DNA of 49,808 bases from the IMG/VR virus record IMGVR_UViG_3300046675_000477, positions 1 through 49,808 of that record, one strand, 5' to 3'. Numbering within the stretch: position 1 is the first letter of the stretch; each line of letters starts with the position of its first letter. The translations under genes and the position numbers were made by a program. This document shows positions 13,658 through 21,887 of the stretch, in pieces. This DNA is from a virus. The notes beneath the pieces are model-generated. The model searched no databases and was not told where the DNA came from. It saw only the letters and a list, made by a program, of their open reading frames with translations.

Positions 13658-15243
13658 CCGGGCCGGAGATCCTCGAAAAGCTGGAGCGGGTCAGGGTCAA
13701 CGGACCCGGCGCCTGGCTGGCCAGTTGTCCGGTCCCCGACCACGGCAAGGGCCGCGGTGATGCCGACCCGAGCCTCTCGATCGCCCACCGGGACGGCCGG
13801 GTGCTGTTCTCCTGCATGTCCGGGTGTAACACCCAGGATGTCCTGGCCGCACTCGACCTCGACTGGCCCGACCTGTTCGATGAGCCACTCACCAACGAGC
13901 GCGGGGTCAAGGTCTGTGAGTGGATCTACCAACGGCCCGACGGCACGCCGTACATGATCGCCGAACGATGGCAGACACCGACTGGGAAGCGGTTCGTCCA
14001 GCGCCTGCCCGGCGCCGACAAGCCCGGACTCGGGCGGGGCTTCAAGCCAGCCCTCTACAAGCTGCCCAAGGTGCTCGATGCGGCCCGGGCGGGGGAGGAG
14101 ATCTGGATCGTCGAGGGCGAGAAGTGCGTATCGGCCGCGGAACGACTCGGTCTGGTCGCCACCACCGCACCGGCGGGGGTCAACAGCTGGCGGGACTACT
14201 ACGCCGACTGGCTGAAGGGTGCCAGCCGGGTGAACATCATCGCTGACAACGACGAGCCGGGGATGCGCTACGCCGCCACCGTCGCAGCCTCCCTCAAGGG
14301 CCGAGACATCCCGGTGAAGACCTGGAAGTGCGCGATCGACCGACCGAAGGCCGACCTGTACGACCATGTGCTCGCCGGCTACGGGCTCGAGAATCTGGTT
14401 TCAGTCAAACTGAACCGGCTCAGGCCGCTGGGGATGAATGCCGACGACCTGATGATCACCGAGTTCCTCCCGATCACCGAGGTCATCCCGGGTCTGCTCC
14501 CGGCGGGGCTCGGACTGCTCGGTGGGGCACCGAAGGTCGGCAAATCCCTGCTGGCCCTCGACTTCGCCATCTCCGTGGCGCGTGGCTGCCCGACCCTGGC
14601 CGATGTCGACACCAGGCAGGGCTCGGTGCTGTTCCTCAGCCTCGACAACGACTCCATGAGGCGCACGCAGTACCGGATCGACAAGCTGATGCACGACAAG
14701 CACATCAGCCCGGGCTGTCGGCTACCGATCGAGTTCCACACCGAGTTCCCGGTGGGCGATCAGGCCATCGCGGCGTGCATCGAGTGGGCCAACGACCAGA
14801 AGGACTCCGGCCGGCGCCCGCTGCTCATCGTGGCCGACACCCTGGCCAGGATCGAGCCCAACTTCGAGGGCTCGTCGTACGAGAACAGCTATCTGGCCTC
14901 CACCGCACTGCTCGCGCGGTGGTCACGGATGGCAGAGGAGCTCGACCTCGCCCTGCTGGCCGTCCACCACGATCGGAAGGGGGAGGACGAGGACTGGGTC
15001 AACAGATTCACCGGATCCAGAGGCATTACTGCGTCGGCGCAGACCTTGATGTTCGTCGACGTGCCCCGCGGACAGACCGAGGGGCACCTCCGGGTGGCCG
15101 GACGTGACCTCGGGACGCTCGATCTGAGGGTGGAGCGGAAGGGGTGGACCTGGGTCACTCCCGATGGAGCAGAAGTTGACGCAAACAAGCAACCCACCTG
15201 GAAGCCGAAGGTTGTCCAGGGTGGAAAGGAACAACCAACATGA
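13654..15243 (+). CDS. DNA primase-helicase (Toprim plus RecA-like ATPase)
   Basis: 529 aa, GTG start coupled to the upstream peptide. Zinc site C25/H30/C54/C58 (SCPVPDH, SCMSGC), then a Toprim domain with VEGEKC (153-158) and ADNDEPG (197-203). A linker near residue 250 is followed by a RecA/RepA-like ATPase with Walker A GGAPKVGKS (290-298), Walker B LLIVADT (390-396) and LLAVHHDRK. It should prime and unwind DNA at the phage fork, a two-in-one plan known from many phages. A palindrome copy (14400-14414) lies in the linker between the two enzyme halves. Confidence 0.93.
   Translation: MTGPEILEKLERVRVNGPGAWLASCPVPDHGKGRGDADPSLSIAHRDGRVLFSCMSGCNTQDVLAALDLDWPDLFDEPLTNERGVKVCEWIYQRPDGTPYMIAERWQTPTGKRFVQRLPGADKPGLGRGFKPALYKLPKVLDAARAGEEIWIVEGEKCVSAAERLGLVATTAPAGVNSWRDYYADWLKGASRVNIIADNDEPGMRYAATVAASLKGRDIPVKTWKCAIDRPKADLYDHVLAGYGLENLVSVKLNRLRPLGMNADDLMITEFLPITEVIPGLLPAGLGLLGGAPKVGKSLLALDFAISVARGCPTLADVDTRQGSVLFLSLDNDSMRRTQYRIDKLMHDKHISPGCRLPIEFHTEFPVGDQAIAACIEWANDQKDSGRRPLLIVADTLARIEPNFEGSSYENSYLASTALLARWSRMAEELDLALLAVHHDRKGEDEDWVNRFTGSRGITASAQTLMFVDVPRGQTEGHLRVAGRDLGTLDLRVERKGWTWVTPDGAEVDANKQPTWKPKVVQGGKEQPT
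14400..14414. repeat. TTCAGTC palindrome copy 16
   Basis: TTCAGTCAAACTGAA, one change, in the interdomain linker of the primase-helicase gene. Confidence 0.82.
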
Positions 15244-15470
15244 TGGATCGCACCAAGATCATGCGCGCACTCGACAGCTACATCGACTGGGCGCGGGACC
15301 GCACCGACCTGTCTCTGGCGGAGGAGTCCGGCACGGCCCGGTCGAACGACTGGGCCCGTAGTGATGACGTCGGCTGCGAGGGGTACGACAAGATGGCCGA
15401 CCTACTGGCCGAACTCGTCGGCTTCGACCTTGAGGGTGCCGTCACAGCAGAACTGGCGGACGTCCTGTGA
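15240..15470 (+). CDS. Hypothetical small acidic protein
   Basis: 76 aa; ATG 15240 overlaps the primase stop (ATGA), ATG 15243 is also possible. Acidic and helical (IMRALDSYIDWARDR, YDKMADLLAELVG). Coupled to both neighbours. Function unknown; expression together with the primase suggests a replication accessory role. Confidence 0.72.
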   Translation: MMDRTKIMRALDSYIDWARDRTDLSLAEESGTARSNDWARSDDVGCEGYDKMADLLAELVGFDLEGAVTAELADVL

Positions 15471-15667
15471 AGCCTAAGCCTGTACAGGTGACGCTCTGCA
15501 AGGTGTGCGGCCTCCCCTGGGCTCGGCACCTGCTCTACGCGCGGCACCGAGAAGACCAGAGGGTGAAGCTGAGCGACTGCGTTGCCCTGCTGAGGAGTGA
15601 GCGGACCGGTCCACCAGGTCCCCAGGGGGCCGTGGGTCCGATGGGACCAGCCGGTCAGAGCGCATGA
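15467..15667 (+). CDS. Zinc-finger protein with collagen-like tail
   Basis: 66 aa, GTGA-coupled start. CKVCGLPWARH (residues 11-21) is half of a zinc ribbon, with C38 as a further candidate ligand. The C-terminus is a short collagen-like Gly-x-y run (GPPGPQGAVGPMGPAG). This is an odd combination for an early protein. ATGA overlap with the HNH gene follows. Confidence 0.68.
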   Translation: MKPKPVQVTLCKVCGLPWARHLLYARHREDQRVKLSDCVALLRSERTGPPGPQGAVGPMGPAGQSA

Positions 15668-15981
15668 GCAAGATCCCCGACGAGTCCCGGGTGCTGGTCG
15701 GCACCCGGGACGGAAATCGATGTCAGCGGTGCGGCGTACCATGCGCACCCCACTGGCATCACCGCAGGAGTCGCAGCGTCCACGACGATCACACCCACTG
15801 CTCCTGCAACGGTGTCCTTCTGTGCCCAGAGTGTCACGGCTGGGTCCATGCCCATCCTCAGATGGCTCGCGAGACGGGCTTCATCGTCAGCCGATCGGCC
15901 AGCTTCCCCGGCCTGATTCCGTACAAGTCCCCCTGGGGGATGCTCACGCCGAACTGCACAGGAGGATTCAGTGCCAGGTAG
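15664..15981 (+). CDS. HNH endonuclease
   Basis: 105 aa. CQRCG (residues 20-24), HWHHRRSRS (30-38), an Asn in CNGVLLCPECHGWVHAH (48-64): the ordered Cys pairs, HH and N-x-H of the beta-beta-alpha metal fold. Such enzymes nick or cut DNA; here it sits between primase and a VRR-NUC nuclease, so it may serve recombination or be a resident homing enzyme. The small size and coupling to neighbours favour a regular phage gene. Confidence 0.88.
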   Translation: MSKIPDESRVLVGTRDGNRCQRCGVPCAPHWHHRRSRSVHDDHTHCSCNGVLLCPECHGWVHAHPQMARETGFIVSRSASFPGLIPYKSPWGMLTPNCTGGFSAR

Positions 15982-16348
15982 GAAGAACGTGCTCGACAAG
16001 ACGATGACGGAGGCCGACTTGCAGAAGCTGATCATCCAGGCAGCCCAGCTGTACGGCTGGCGGGTCAGCCACTTTCGCCCGGCGCTGACCGCCAAGGGCT
16101 GGCGCACGGCTGTCGAAGGGCATGCCGGCTTTCCCGATCTGGTGCTGGCCAGGGCTGGCGTCGTCATCGTCGCCGAGCTGAAGACCGAGCGCGGCAAGCT
16201 GACCGCGGCACAGGCCGTCTGGCGTGAGGCACTGGGGGACTGCTACCGACTCTGGCGTCCGCACGACATCGGAGCAATTCTGTCCGAGCTTCGTGGTAGA
16301 TCAGTCGGACTGAAGGCGGTCAGCCGCGGTGATCGCCCCAGTGCGTGA
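15971..16348 (+). CDS. VRR-NUC domain nuclease
   Basis: 125 aa, GTG after ACAGGAGG. TEADLQKLIIQAAQLYGWRVSH, GHAGFPDLVLAR and VVIVAELKTERGKLTAAQ match the VRR-NUC family (PD-(D/E)XK fold: E14, D55, E69-x-K71). Phage members act as Holliday-junction resolvases or structure-specific nucleases. Its 3' end carries a palindrome (16300-16314) and overlaps the convergent gene at 16320 by 29 bases. Confidence 0.9.
   Translation: MPGRKNVLDKTMTEADLQKLIIQAAQLYGWRVSHFRPALTAKGWRTAVEGHAGFPDLVLARAGVVIVAELKTERGKLTAAQAVWREALGDCYRLWRPHDIGAILSELRGRSVGLKAVSRGDRPSA
16300..16314. repeat. TTCAGTC palindrome copy 17
   Basis: ATCAGTCGGACTGAA, one change, near the 3' end of the VRR-NUC gene. Confidence 0.85.
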
Positions 16349-16601
16349 GCCGGCCACGACGCTCGTTCTCGGCCCGGGTGAAGGCCAGTGCCCTCTTGTT
16401 GCTGTGCAGCCCGAGCGCCAGTGCGGCATCGAAGCGTCCGGTCAGTCTGGCTTCGTAGTAGGTCTGCCGCCACATCGCCTCGACCTCCTTGTCGAACCGC
16501 TCCTTGGCACCGGAGAGCCAGACCAGCCGCTCGATGGCGTCGTGCGGGGCGGCCGAGAAGTCGATCGTCATGGTCCTGTCGGAGTTGGTCACGGTCGACA
16601 T
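16320..16601 (-). CDS. Hypothetical divergently transcribed protein
   Basis: 93 aa from ATG 16601. A TAGGAT box lies just 3 bases upstream on the minus strand, so the message may be leaderless, which is common in actinobacteria. Residues about 50-85 (YEARLTGRFDAALALGLHSN, RAENERRGR) have a weak helix-turn-helix look. A divergent partner sharing an operator-like repeat with the Rad52 promoter makes it a candidate regulator, but the fold is not confirmed. Confidence 0.65.
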   Translation of the reverse strand: MSTVTNSDRTMTIDFSAAPHDAIERLVWLSGAKERFDKEVEAMWRQTYYEARLTGRFDAALALGLHSNKRALAFTRAENERRGRLTHWGDHRG

Positions 16602-16628
16602 ACTATCCTATTTGGGTATAGAATAGGA
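16595..16628. promoter_or_regulatory. Divergent promoter region with operator-like repeat
   Basis: Rightward: TCGACA (16595-16600), 18-base spacer, TAGAAT (16619-16624). Leftward: a TAGGAT box (rc of ATCCTA, 16605-16610) directly before ATG 16601. The inverted repeat TCCTATT (16606-16612)/AATAGGA (16622-16628) covers both -10 boxes, so one bound protein could close both promoters. Confidence 0.7.
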
Positions 16629-16657
16629 ACGTCTACAACAGCACAGAAGGAGCAACC

Positions 16658-17296
16658 ATGCCGCTCACAGCGGAGCAGATCAAGCGATTGCTGACCCCGG
16701 TCCGACCCGACCGGATCGAGAACAAGCAAGGACTCGGCTACGTCCCGACACATGAGGTGAAGGCCGAACTCAGCCGGGTCTTCGGACCGGGCAACTGGGA
16801 CCACACCATCCACGATCTCCGGCTGCTGTGGGAGTCCGAGGAGGATGTCACCAACCAGAAGACCAACGTCACGAAGCGGATGTACCGGGCCTGCTACCTG
16901 GCGGCCTGCACGCTGCGGGTTCGCGACTACGACGGCAACCCGATCTTTGAGACCACCGAGTACCACGCCGAGGCCAACTCGAACCTGCCCGACCGGGGCG
17001 AGGCTCATGCCATGGCCGTGACCAGCGTGGAGTCCTACGCCCTGCGCCGGGCTGCGCTCGACCTCGGTGACGCCTTCGGCCTGCACCTGTACGCCGACGG
17101 CCAGTTGGCCCCGCTGGTCCGGGGCTCACTCATCTTCACCGACCAGGAGTCGCCACTGTTCAGTCCGCCTGAACCGCCGACGGAGAAGCAGCAGAGCGCG
17201 CTGCAGCACTCGGTCGGAGCGCAGCTGCAGGGCGCGATCAACACCCTGCAGCAGGAGCTGGGTGCCTCCCCGGTCAACGAGGAGGCCAACGCATGA
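16658..17296 (+). CDS. Rad52-type single-strand annealing protein
   Basis: 212 aa, ATG after AAGGAGCAACC. GLGYVPTHEVKAELSRVFGP (26-45) and SVESYALRRAALDLGDAFGL (126-145) are the signatures of the Rad52/Rad22 family. It anneals complementary ssDNA during recombination-dependent replication, fed by the exonuclease at 17692 and helped by SSB. The C-terminal 60 residues are a flexible tail with FSPPEPPTEKQQ, part of which is written by the palindrome at 17159. Confidence 0.88.
   Translation: MPLTAEQIKRLLTPVRPDRIENKQGLGYVPTHEVKAELSRVFGPGNWDHTIHDLRLLWESEEDVTNQKTNVTKRMYRACYLAACTLRVRDYDGNPIFETTEYHAEANSNLPDRGEAHAMAVTSVESYALRRAALDLGDAFGLHLYADGQLAPLVRGSLIFTDQESPLFSPPEPPTEKQQSALQHSVGAQLQGAINTLQQELGASPVNEEANA
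17159..17173. repeat. TTCAGTC palindrome copy 18
   Basis: TTCAGTCCGCCTGAA, one change, in the Rad52-type gene at the border of its annealing domain and tail. Confidence 0.82.
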
Positions 17297-17454
17297 GCAC
17301 CACCGTGACGACCGAGCGACCGAAGCCGGCCATCTGTCCGGAGTGCAGGGTCGGCAAGCACGGCAACTGCGATACCGGGGCATGGGACTTCGACACCGAC
17401 ATGCCGACCCGCTGCGACTGCTGGGCCAACAATCACGAGGGCTCGCGCAGGTGA
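17293..17454 (+). CDS. Small zinc-ribbon protein
   Basis: 53 aa, ATG in an ATGA overlap with the Rad52-type gene and GTGA overlap with the next. CPECRVGKHGNC and RCDCWANNH give four Cys plus His in a pattern I associate with many actinophage small proteins. Function unknown; position suggests a recombination accessory. Confidence 0.75.
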   Translation: MSTTVTTERPKPAICPECRVGKHGNCDTGAWDFDTDMPTRCDCWANNHEGSRR

Positions 17455-17699
17455 GCACCGTCGCCACGCAGGATCCTGCACTGCAGGCCGTAGCGATGGC
17501 AGTGGCAACCATCGTCCTCGACCGAGCCGTGGTGGGCGGCGACGTCGGGGACCTGTGGGAGGAGTTCCCCGACGTCGGGGAGAACGACTGGATCCGGATC
17601 AGCGATGCGGTGACGCACATCGCCCAGGAGCTGTACCCACCACCCACGGTCCTTGACGAGGCATACGCAACGCTGGCAAGGAGAGCAACCAATGACTGA
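17451..17699 (+). CDS. Hypothetical protein, 82 aa
   Basis: GTGA-coupled start. Helical and acidic (LQAVAMAVATIVLDRAVVGG, WIRISDAVTHIAQEL). The 3' end overlaps the exonuclease start by 8 bases. No family recognised. Confidence 0.7.
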   Translation: MSTVATQDPALQAVAMAVATIVLDRAVVGGDVGDLWEEFPDVGENDWIRISDAVTHIAQELYPPPTVLDEAYATLARRATND

Positions 17700-18672
17700 C
17701 GAGATGCTGGAACGACTGCCCGTACGTCCGATGAGTGAGATCGAGTCTCAACTAGCGGTCGAGATCTACGACTCCCTGAACGACTTCAGCGAGAACACCG
17801 ACCGGAGCCTGCAGGCCACCGACAACCGGATCGGGGTCAGTGACCTCGGCTTCTGTTCGGAGCGGGTGCGCCGGTCGATCGCCGGCATCCCCGAACCGCC
17901 GATCGACCAGCTCCCTGCGTTCATCGGAACCGCCATCGGCGACTACGTTGAGCAGGCCCTGTGTCGGGTCTGGCCCGACGCGATCCGGCAGAGCGAGGTA
18001 GCTGTCACCCTGCACGGTGACCAGGGATCCTACCGGCTGATCGGTCACCCGGACATCGTCCGGCCGGGCGGACTGCTGCTGGATGTGAAGACCAGCTACC
18101 GCCTCGGTCTGCCCCGCCGAATGGGCCCGAGCCAGTACCAGCAGTTCCAGCGGCACTGCTACGCCAAGGGCGCCTATGACGCCGGGCTGTTCGACGACGG
18201 CGTGCTGCAGTCCGACATCCTGGTCGGCAACGTCTGGGTCGACCGGTCGGCCCAGGAGCGCGAGGTCTATCTCCAGGTCGAGCCCTATGACCCGTTCGTG
18301 GTCGACACGGCTGCTCGCTGGCTTGATGATGTCGTCTACTCATTCAGACATGACGAGCAGGCCCGCAAGGAACCACCGCGCGAGATGTGCTTCAAGGCGT
18401 GTGGTCACGCCCCCGACTGCCGAGGGACGGATACCGACGCCCGCGGTCTGATCATCGACCCGGAGCAGCTGACCGCCGTTCAGATGTACGCCGACGCGCT
18501 GGAGATGGAGCGCACGGCCAAGGCCATGAAGGACGAGGCGAAGTCCGCGCTCGACGGAGTGCATGGCTCGACCGGACAGTTCACCGTGAGGTGGACGAAG
18601 GTTGGTGGTAGCCATGTCGAGTTCGACCGGAAGCCCTACGAGAAGCTCGACGTCCGGAAGCTGCGCTCGTAG
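17692..18672 (+). CDS. Cas4/RecB-like PD-(D/E)XK exonuclease
   Basis: 326 aa, ATG after GAGAGCAACC. Catalytic core IGHPDIVRPGGLLLDVKTSY (117-136) with D121, D131 and K133; downstream QYQQFQRHCYAKGAYDAG fits the RecB-family QxxxY motif. C55 with C233, C237 and C243 could hold an iron-sulfur cluster as in Cas4/AddB. It likely resects DNA ends to supply the Rad52-type protein; the pair forms the phage's two-component recombination system. Confidence 0.86.
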   Translation: MTDEMLERLPVRPMSEIESQLAVEIYDSLNDFSENTDRSLQATDNRIGVSDLGFCSERVRRSIAGIPEPPIDQLPAFIGTAIGDYVEQALCRVWPDAIRQSEVAVTLHGDQGSYRLIGHPDIVRPGGLLLDVKTSYRLGLPRRMGPSQYQQFQRHCYAKGAYDAGLFDDGVLQSDILVGNVWVDRSAQEREVYLQVEPYDPFVVDTAARWLDDVVYSFRHDEQARKEPPREMCFKACGHAPDCRGTDTDARGLIIDPEQLTAVQMYADALEMERTAKAMKDEAKSALDGVHGSTGQFTVRWTKVGGSHVEFDRKPYEKLDVRKLRS

Positions 18673-18674
18673 CC

Positions 18675-18689
18675 TTCAGTCGGACTGAG
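18675..18689. repeat. TTCAGTC palindrome copy 19
   Basis: TTCAGTCGGACTGAG, one change, just after the exonuclease stop and before the gene at 18706. Confidence 0.86.
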
Positions 18690-18705
18690 CTGGGATAGTT
18701 CGGCC

Positions 18706-19218
18706 ATGACGTTCACGCCACTCCCCAAGGTCATGCTCGCTCCTGTCGAGGATCTGATGACAGCCCTCGAAGGAGCCGGCGACCAGATTCTCTCCCGGCT
18801 CTACTACGCCGAGCAGGACGCGCTGTGGGCGGCAACCGCTATCGCCGATCTGTACGCCTCCATGGCGGACCTGCTGATCGACCGGTTCTGGAAGTTCGCC
18901 GGAGCCAACGCCAGCGCTGACCCCGGGGTCGGGCGTGTCGCCATTGCCAACCTGGCCGGCCTGGATCGCCTGTTCGCGATCAGCACGATCGACGCGGACA
19001 ACAACGCCGCACTGTTCGGTGGCGTCGGCCAGGGCTCGACGGCCGTCCTGACCGATGACCCGAGCACGCCGCCGATCACCACGTTCCGGCACTACCTCAT
19101 CACCACGGACCTGACCGACCATGGGACGTGGGTCTCGTTCAAGGCCACCCGGGATGCCACCTACGGCACGCCGACCGCTCCGCCGATCGACTCACGGGTG
19201 CGCCTGATCTTCCGCTGA
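18706..19218 (+). CDS. Hypothetical protein, 170 aa
   Basis: No strong ribosome-binding site. The N-terminal half is helical (EDLMTALEGAGDQILSRLYY, then AGANASADPG); the C-terminal half is strand-rich and ends in VRLIFR. It could be a structural or accessory protein; not recognised. It precedes the last rightward gene of the arm. Confidence 0.72.
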   Translation: MTFTPLPKVMLAPVEDLMTALEGAGDQILSRLYYAEQDALWAATAIADLYASMADLLIDRFWKFAGANASADPGVGRVAIANLAGLDRLFAISTIDADNNAALFGGVGQGSTAVLTDDPSTPPITTFRHYLITTDLTDHGTWVSFKATRDATYGTPTAPPIDSRVRLIFR

Positions 19219-19228
19219 AGGAGCAACC

Positions 19229-19552
19229 ATGGCCGGCCATCGGATCACCTACCTGGAAGCACTGGACGGCAAGTGCCAGGCGCGGTGTTCGTGCAAGAGC
19301 AAGTCGACGTTCGGCAGCAGGGCCGATGCCGATGAGTGGACCTATCGCCACCACGAGCTGGTCGAGCAGGTCAAGGCTCACCTCGGCAGCAAGACACCGT
19401 CGCTGAGGTCGCAGCGAGACTGGTTCCGGTTGCAGGCCGATGATCCCGAGAACACGCGGGACGACCGGGACCTCTGGCGACAGCTGGCCGACGAGGTTGA
19501 CCGGCACATGGCGAGCAAGGTGCCGGTCATCCAGTCCGAGACCCTGTTCTGA
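19229..19552 (+). CDS. Hypothetical protein, last rightward early gene
   Basis: 107 aa, ATG after AAGGAGCAACC. CQARCSCKSKSTFGSRADAD near residue 16 gives three close Cys, possibly metal-binding, followed by a charged helical part. Its stop (19550-19552) directly abuts the stop of the leftward fibre gene at 19553, with no terminator between. Confidence 0.75.
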   Translation: MAGHRITYLEALDGKCQARCSCKSKSTFGSRADADEWTYRHHELVEQVKAHLGSKTPSLRSQRDWFRLQADDPENTRDDRDLWRQLADEVDRHMASKVPVIQSETLF

Positions 19553-20476
19553 TCAGTAGCAACTGGCCTGATACCAGCCACTGATCGGCTGGCTGGCCAG
19601 TGGTGTCCCATCGCTCAACCGGTAGGCCGTGCCATTCAGGTGGTCGATCGCCGGGTTGAGTACGACACCCATGCCGATCAAGCCACTCGGCGTGAAGTAG
19701 GCCGAGAGCACACCGGAGAGACCTGTCAGGTCCGCCGCCGGCACGGCGGTGAAGTTGCCGTTCGCATCCGTCGTGGCCGTCACCGGATGCGTCACGACCG
19801 TGATCGGAAGCCCGTCGGAATACGGGCCGGACAGCTGCAGGATCGCGGCGCCCGCGCGCCACTTCGTCGTGTAGGTGGCCGGCTGCCAGGCCGCACCGTC
19901 CCAGTAGTCGATCCGCCCCGGAGCAGTGTCGAGCATGGTCAGCGTGTTGACCCGCGGGCTCGACATGGCCGCGGACCGCATGCTCGCGTCGGTGAAGTGG
20001 ATGACGACGCTCGACATGCCGGCATCGGTCAGGCCGAGTCCGGTCGGGAAGGTGCCGAGCAGCCGGTTGGTGTCGGCCACCGCGCCGAGCGGAGTGCCGG
20101 CCGAGCCATCACCCTGCAGCGTGAGGTCGTGCTGGACAGCTCCGGTCGGCGCCACCGTGGGAGCTGCCGGCTGCCACTTCGACGTCGCGGTGTTCCAGGC
20201 CAGCACCTGGGCGTTGCCGGGCGTCGAGGCATTGACGTCCGGGATGTCGTCGAGCTTGGCCGTGGCCGCGTAGCGGGTCTCGACCACCCACGGCGTGGCA
20301 GAGCTGCCATCACCAGTGACGATGACGTCGAAGCTCTGGTTGTGACCACCGATGAGCTCCCCGTCCATGCTCAGGATGAACGGATCGTTCGGCTGGCCGG
20401 ATCCGGTGACGTGAAGCTGACCGGTCGTCTCGATCTTGCAGGAGCAGGTTGCCCCCTGGCCGCAGCATGATGGCAT
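19553..20476 (-). CDS. Tail fibre-like protein, Cys-rich N-terminus (paralog A)
   Basis: 307 aa, AAGGAGCAAC before the ATG. N-terminus MPSCCGQGATCSCKI with four Cys in 13 residues, then a strand-rich stalk (VTGSGQPNDPFILSMDGE, LDDIPDVNAS, WQPAAPT). It shares layout and several phrases with the rightward genes at 45350 and 46459. It is the last gene of the late block, so a receptor-binding or fibre-tip role is likely. Confidence 0.75.
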   Translation of the reverse strand: MPSCCGQGATCSCKIETTGQLHVTGSGQPNDPFILSMDGELIGGHNQSFDVIVTGDGSSATPWVVETRYAATAKLDDIPDVNASTPGNAQVLAWNTATSKWQPAAPTVAPTGAVQHDLTLQGDGSAGTPLGAVADTNRLLGTFPTGLGLTDAGMSSVVIHFTDASMRSAAMSSPRVNTLTMLDTAPGRIDYWDGAAWQPATYTTKWRAGAAILQLSGPYSDGLPITVVTHPVTATTDANGNFTAVPAADLTGLSGVLSAYFTPSGLIGMGVVLNPAIDHLNGTAYRLSDGTPLASQPISGWYQASCY

Positions 20477-20497
20477 TTGTTGCTCCTTCAGGTGTGC

Positions 20498-20512
20498 TTC
20501 AGTCTGACTGAA
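20498..20512. repeat. TTCAGTC palindrome copy 20
   Basis: TTCAGTCTGACTGAA, exact, between the genes at 20532 and 19553 just upstream of the latter's ribosome-binding site. Confidence 0.9.
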
Positions 20513-20531
20513 TGTCGCGGCGCGGTCATCC

Positions 20532-20804
20532 CTAAGGGATCAGGATCGACTGGACGGCGGACAGGATCTGCTCGTCCGTGATCACCGTGTCATCTTTGCC
20601 CGGTGCCGGATTGCCATTGGCAAGGGCGTAGGCGTAGGCGTCGCCGAAACCCGGCTGTGCTGCCATTAGCCAGGCGTGGAAACTGGCCCAGGACATCGGA
20701 TTCTCCGCGTCCAGGTCACTGACCGTCTCGGTCGCGTAGGCGGCCGCCACCCGGTTCAGGAAGTCACCGTCACCGGCCAGCAGGGCGATGTCGTAGTAGG
20801 CCAT
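20532..20804 (-). CDS. Small fibre-associated protein (paralog of 47447)
   Basis: 90 aa, MAYYDIALLAGDGDFLNRVA. It is clearly related to the 97-aa product at 47447 (shared MAYYD start, DxxFLxR, FGDxYAxALAxGxPxPGxD and IxxEILSAVQ-like end). Both copies sit beside Cys-rich fibre genes, so a fibre-assembly or capping role is inferred. The pattern is not a family I recognise by name. Confidence 0.78.
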   Translation of the reverse strand: MAYYDIALLAGDGDFLNRVAAAYATETVSDLDAENPMSWASFHAWLMAAQPGFGDAYAYALANGNPAPGKDDTVITDEQILSAVQSILIP

Positions 20805-20813
20805 CTGTGTCTC

Positions 20814-21881
20814 CTAGTCGATCAGCCACGAGGTGTTCGGGAAGTTGTAGTACGTCGAGCCGGTGGTGCCGAGCCGCAGGCGGACCACACCCGTGTTCGG
20901 GTCGATGTCGATCCTGGTGTTGTAGATGTTGGATGTGCCGGAGAGCACCGCGTAGATGAAGACGTTCATCCCGAACGAGGCCGGGGGACGGAAACCCGCC
21001 GGAACGATCCCGACGTTGTAGTCGGCCACCGCGCTGATCCCGGTGTTCGACCAGCCACCTCGGCAGTAGACGACGTTGTTGATCTTGCGCACCTGGGGTG
21101 GGGTCGACCCGTTGGCCGCGAACCCACCGGAGATGGTCACTGCCGTCCAGCCACTATCGGTGTCGGTCCCGGCCGGCCCCTGCGGACCGGTCGGCCCGGT
21201 CGCACCGGTGGTACCTGGATCACCCTTGGGGCCCTGTGGACCGGGCACCGTTGAGTCGGCACCGGTCGCGCCCGTCGGACCGATAGGCCCCTGTGGGCCG
21301 GTCAGACCTATCGGTCCCTGGGCACCGGTCAGACCGGTTGCACCGGTGTCTCCCTTCGGCCCCTGAGGTCCCGTGGCTCCGGTCGGTCCCGTCGCCCCTG
21401 TGGGACCCGTAGCTCCCGTGGGTCCGGTCGGTCCAGGCGGTCCAGGCGGTCCAGGCGGCCCCTGTGCGCCACCACCGGTGGCCACCTGAGCCCAGGCCGA
21501 AAACACTCGCTGGCCGGTGGTACCGGGCGAGAACGTCCTGATGTAGCTGACCGGCGGGGTGGTGCCGCCGTTGTACTCGACGACCTGCTCGAATCCGTAT
21601 CCGTCACTGGTGGCCTGGCTGGTGCCCATCCAGTAGCGGGTGCCTGCCGGTGAGTTCTGTGACCCAGGCAGGGAGTGGAACATCCCGTTGAAGGAGGTCT
21701 CCGACTGGCTCCAGTCCTGGATCTCGACGCTGTTCGGGCTGATGCCGGGACCGAGGAGATCGACCGCAGACGTGACCAGCGGACGCCGCTCCTCGTGGAG
21801 CATCCGCTTCTCCATGTCGCGCATCCAGTCGGCACCGGTGACCTGTGCCCGCCATGCGTTGGAGCCGCCCGTCCTACCCAC
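20814..21881 (-). CDS. Collagen-like tail fibre protein
   Basis: 355 aa, GTG start after AAGAGGGG. Residues 1-135 are an attachment domain ([18 protein letters not shown]); 138-240 is a Gly-x-y collagen-like stretch ([19 protein letters not shown]); the last 105 residues form a strand-rich C-terminal head. Collagen-like stalks trimerise and project receptor-binding heads from phage tips. It lies between the 1029-aa tail protein and the 20532 gene. Confidence 0.88.
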   Translation of the reverse strand: MGRTGGSNAWRAQVTGADWMRDMEKRMLHEERRPLVTSAVDLLGPGISPNSVEIQDWSQSETSFNGMFHSLPGSQNSPAGTRYWMGTSQATSDGYGFEQVVEYNGGTTPPVSYIRTFSPGTTGQRVFSAWAQVATGGGAQGPPGPPGPPGPTGPTGATGPTGATGPTGATGPQGPKGDTGATGLTGAQGPIGLTGPQGPIGPTGATGADSTVPGPQGPKGDPGTTGATGPTGPQGPAGTDTDSGWTAVTISGGFAANGSTPPQVRKINNVVYCRGGWSNTGISAVADYNVGIVPAGFRPPASFGMNVFIYAVLSGTSNIYNTRIDIDPNTGVVRLRLGTTGSTYYNFPNTSWLID

Positions 21882-21887
21882 CCCCTC

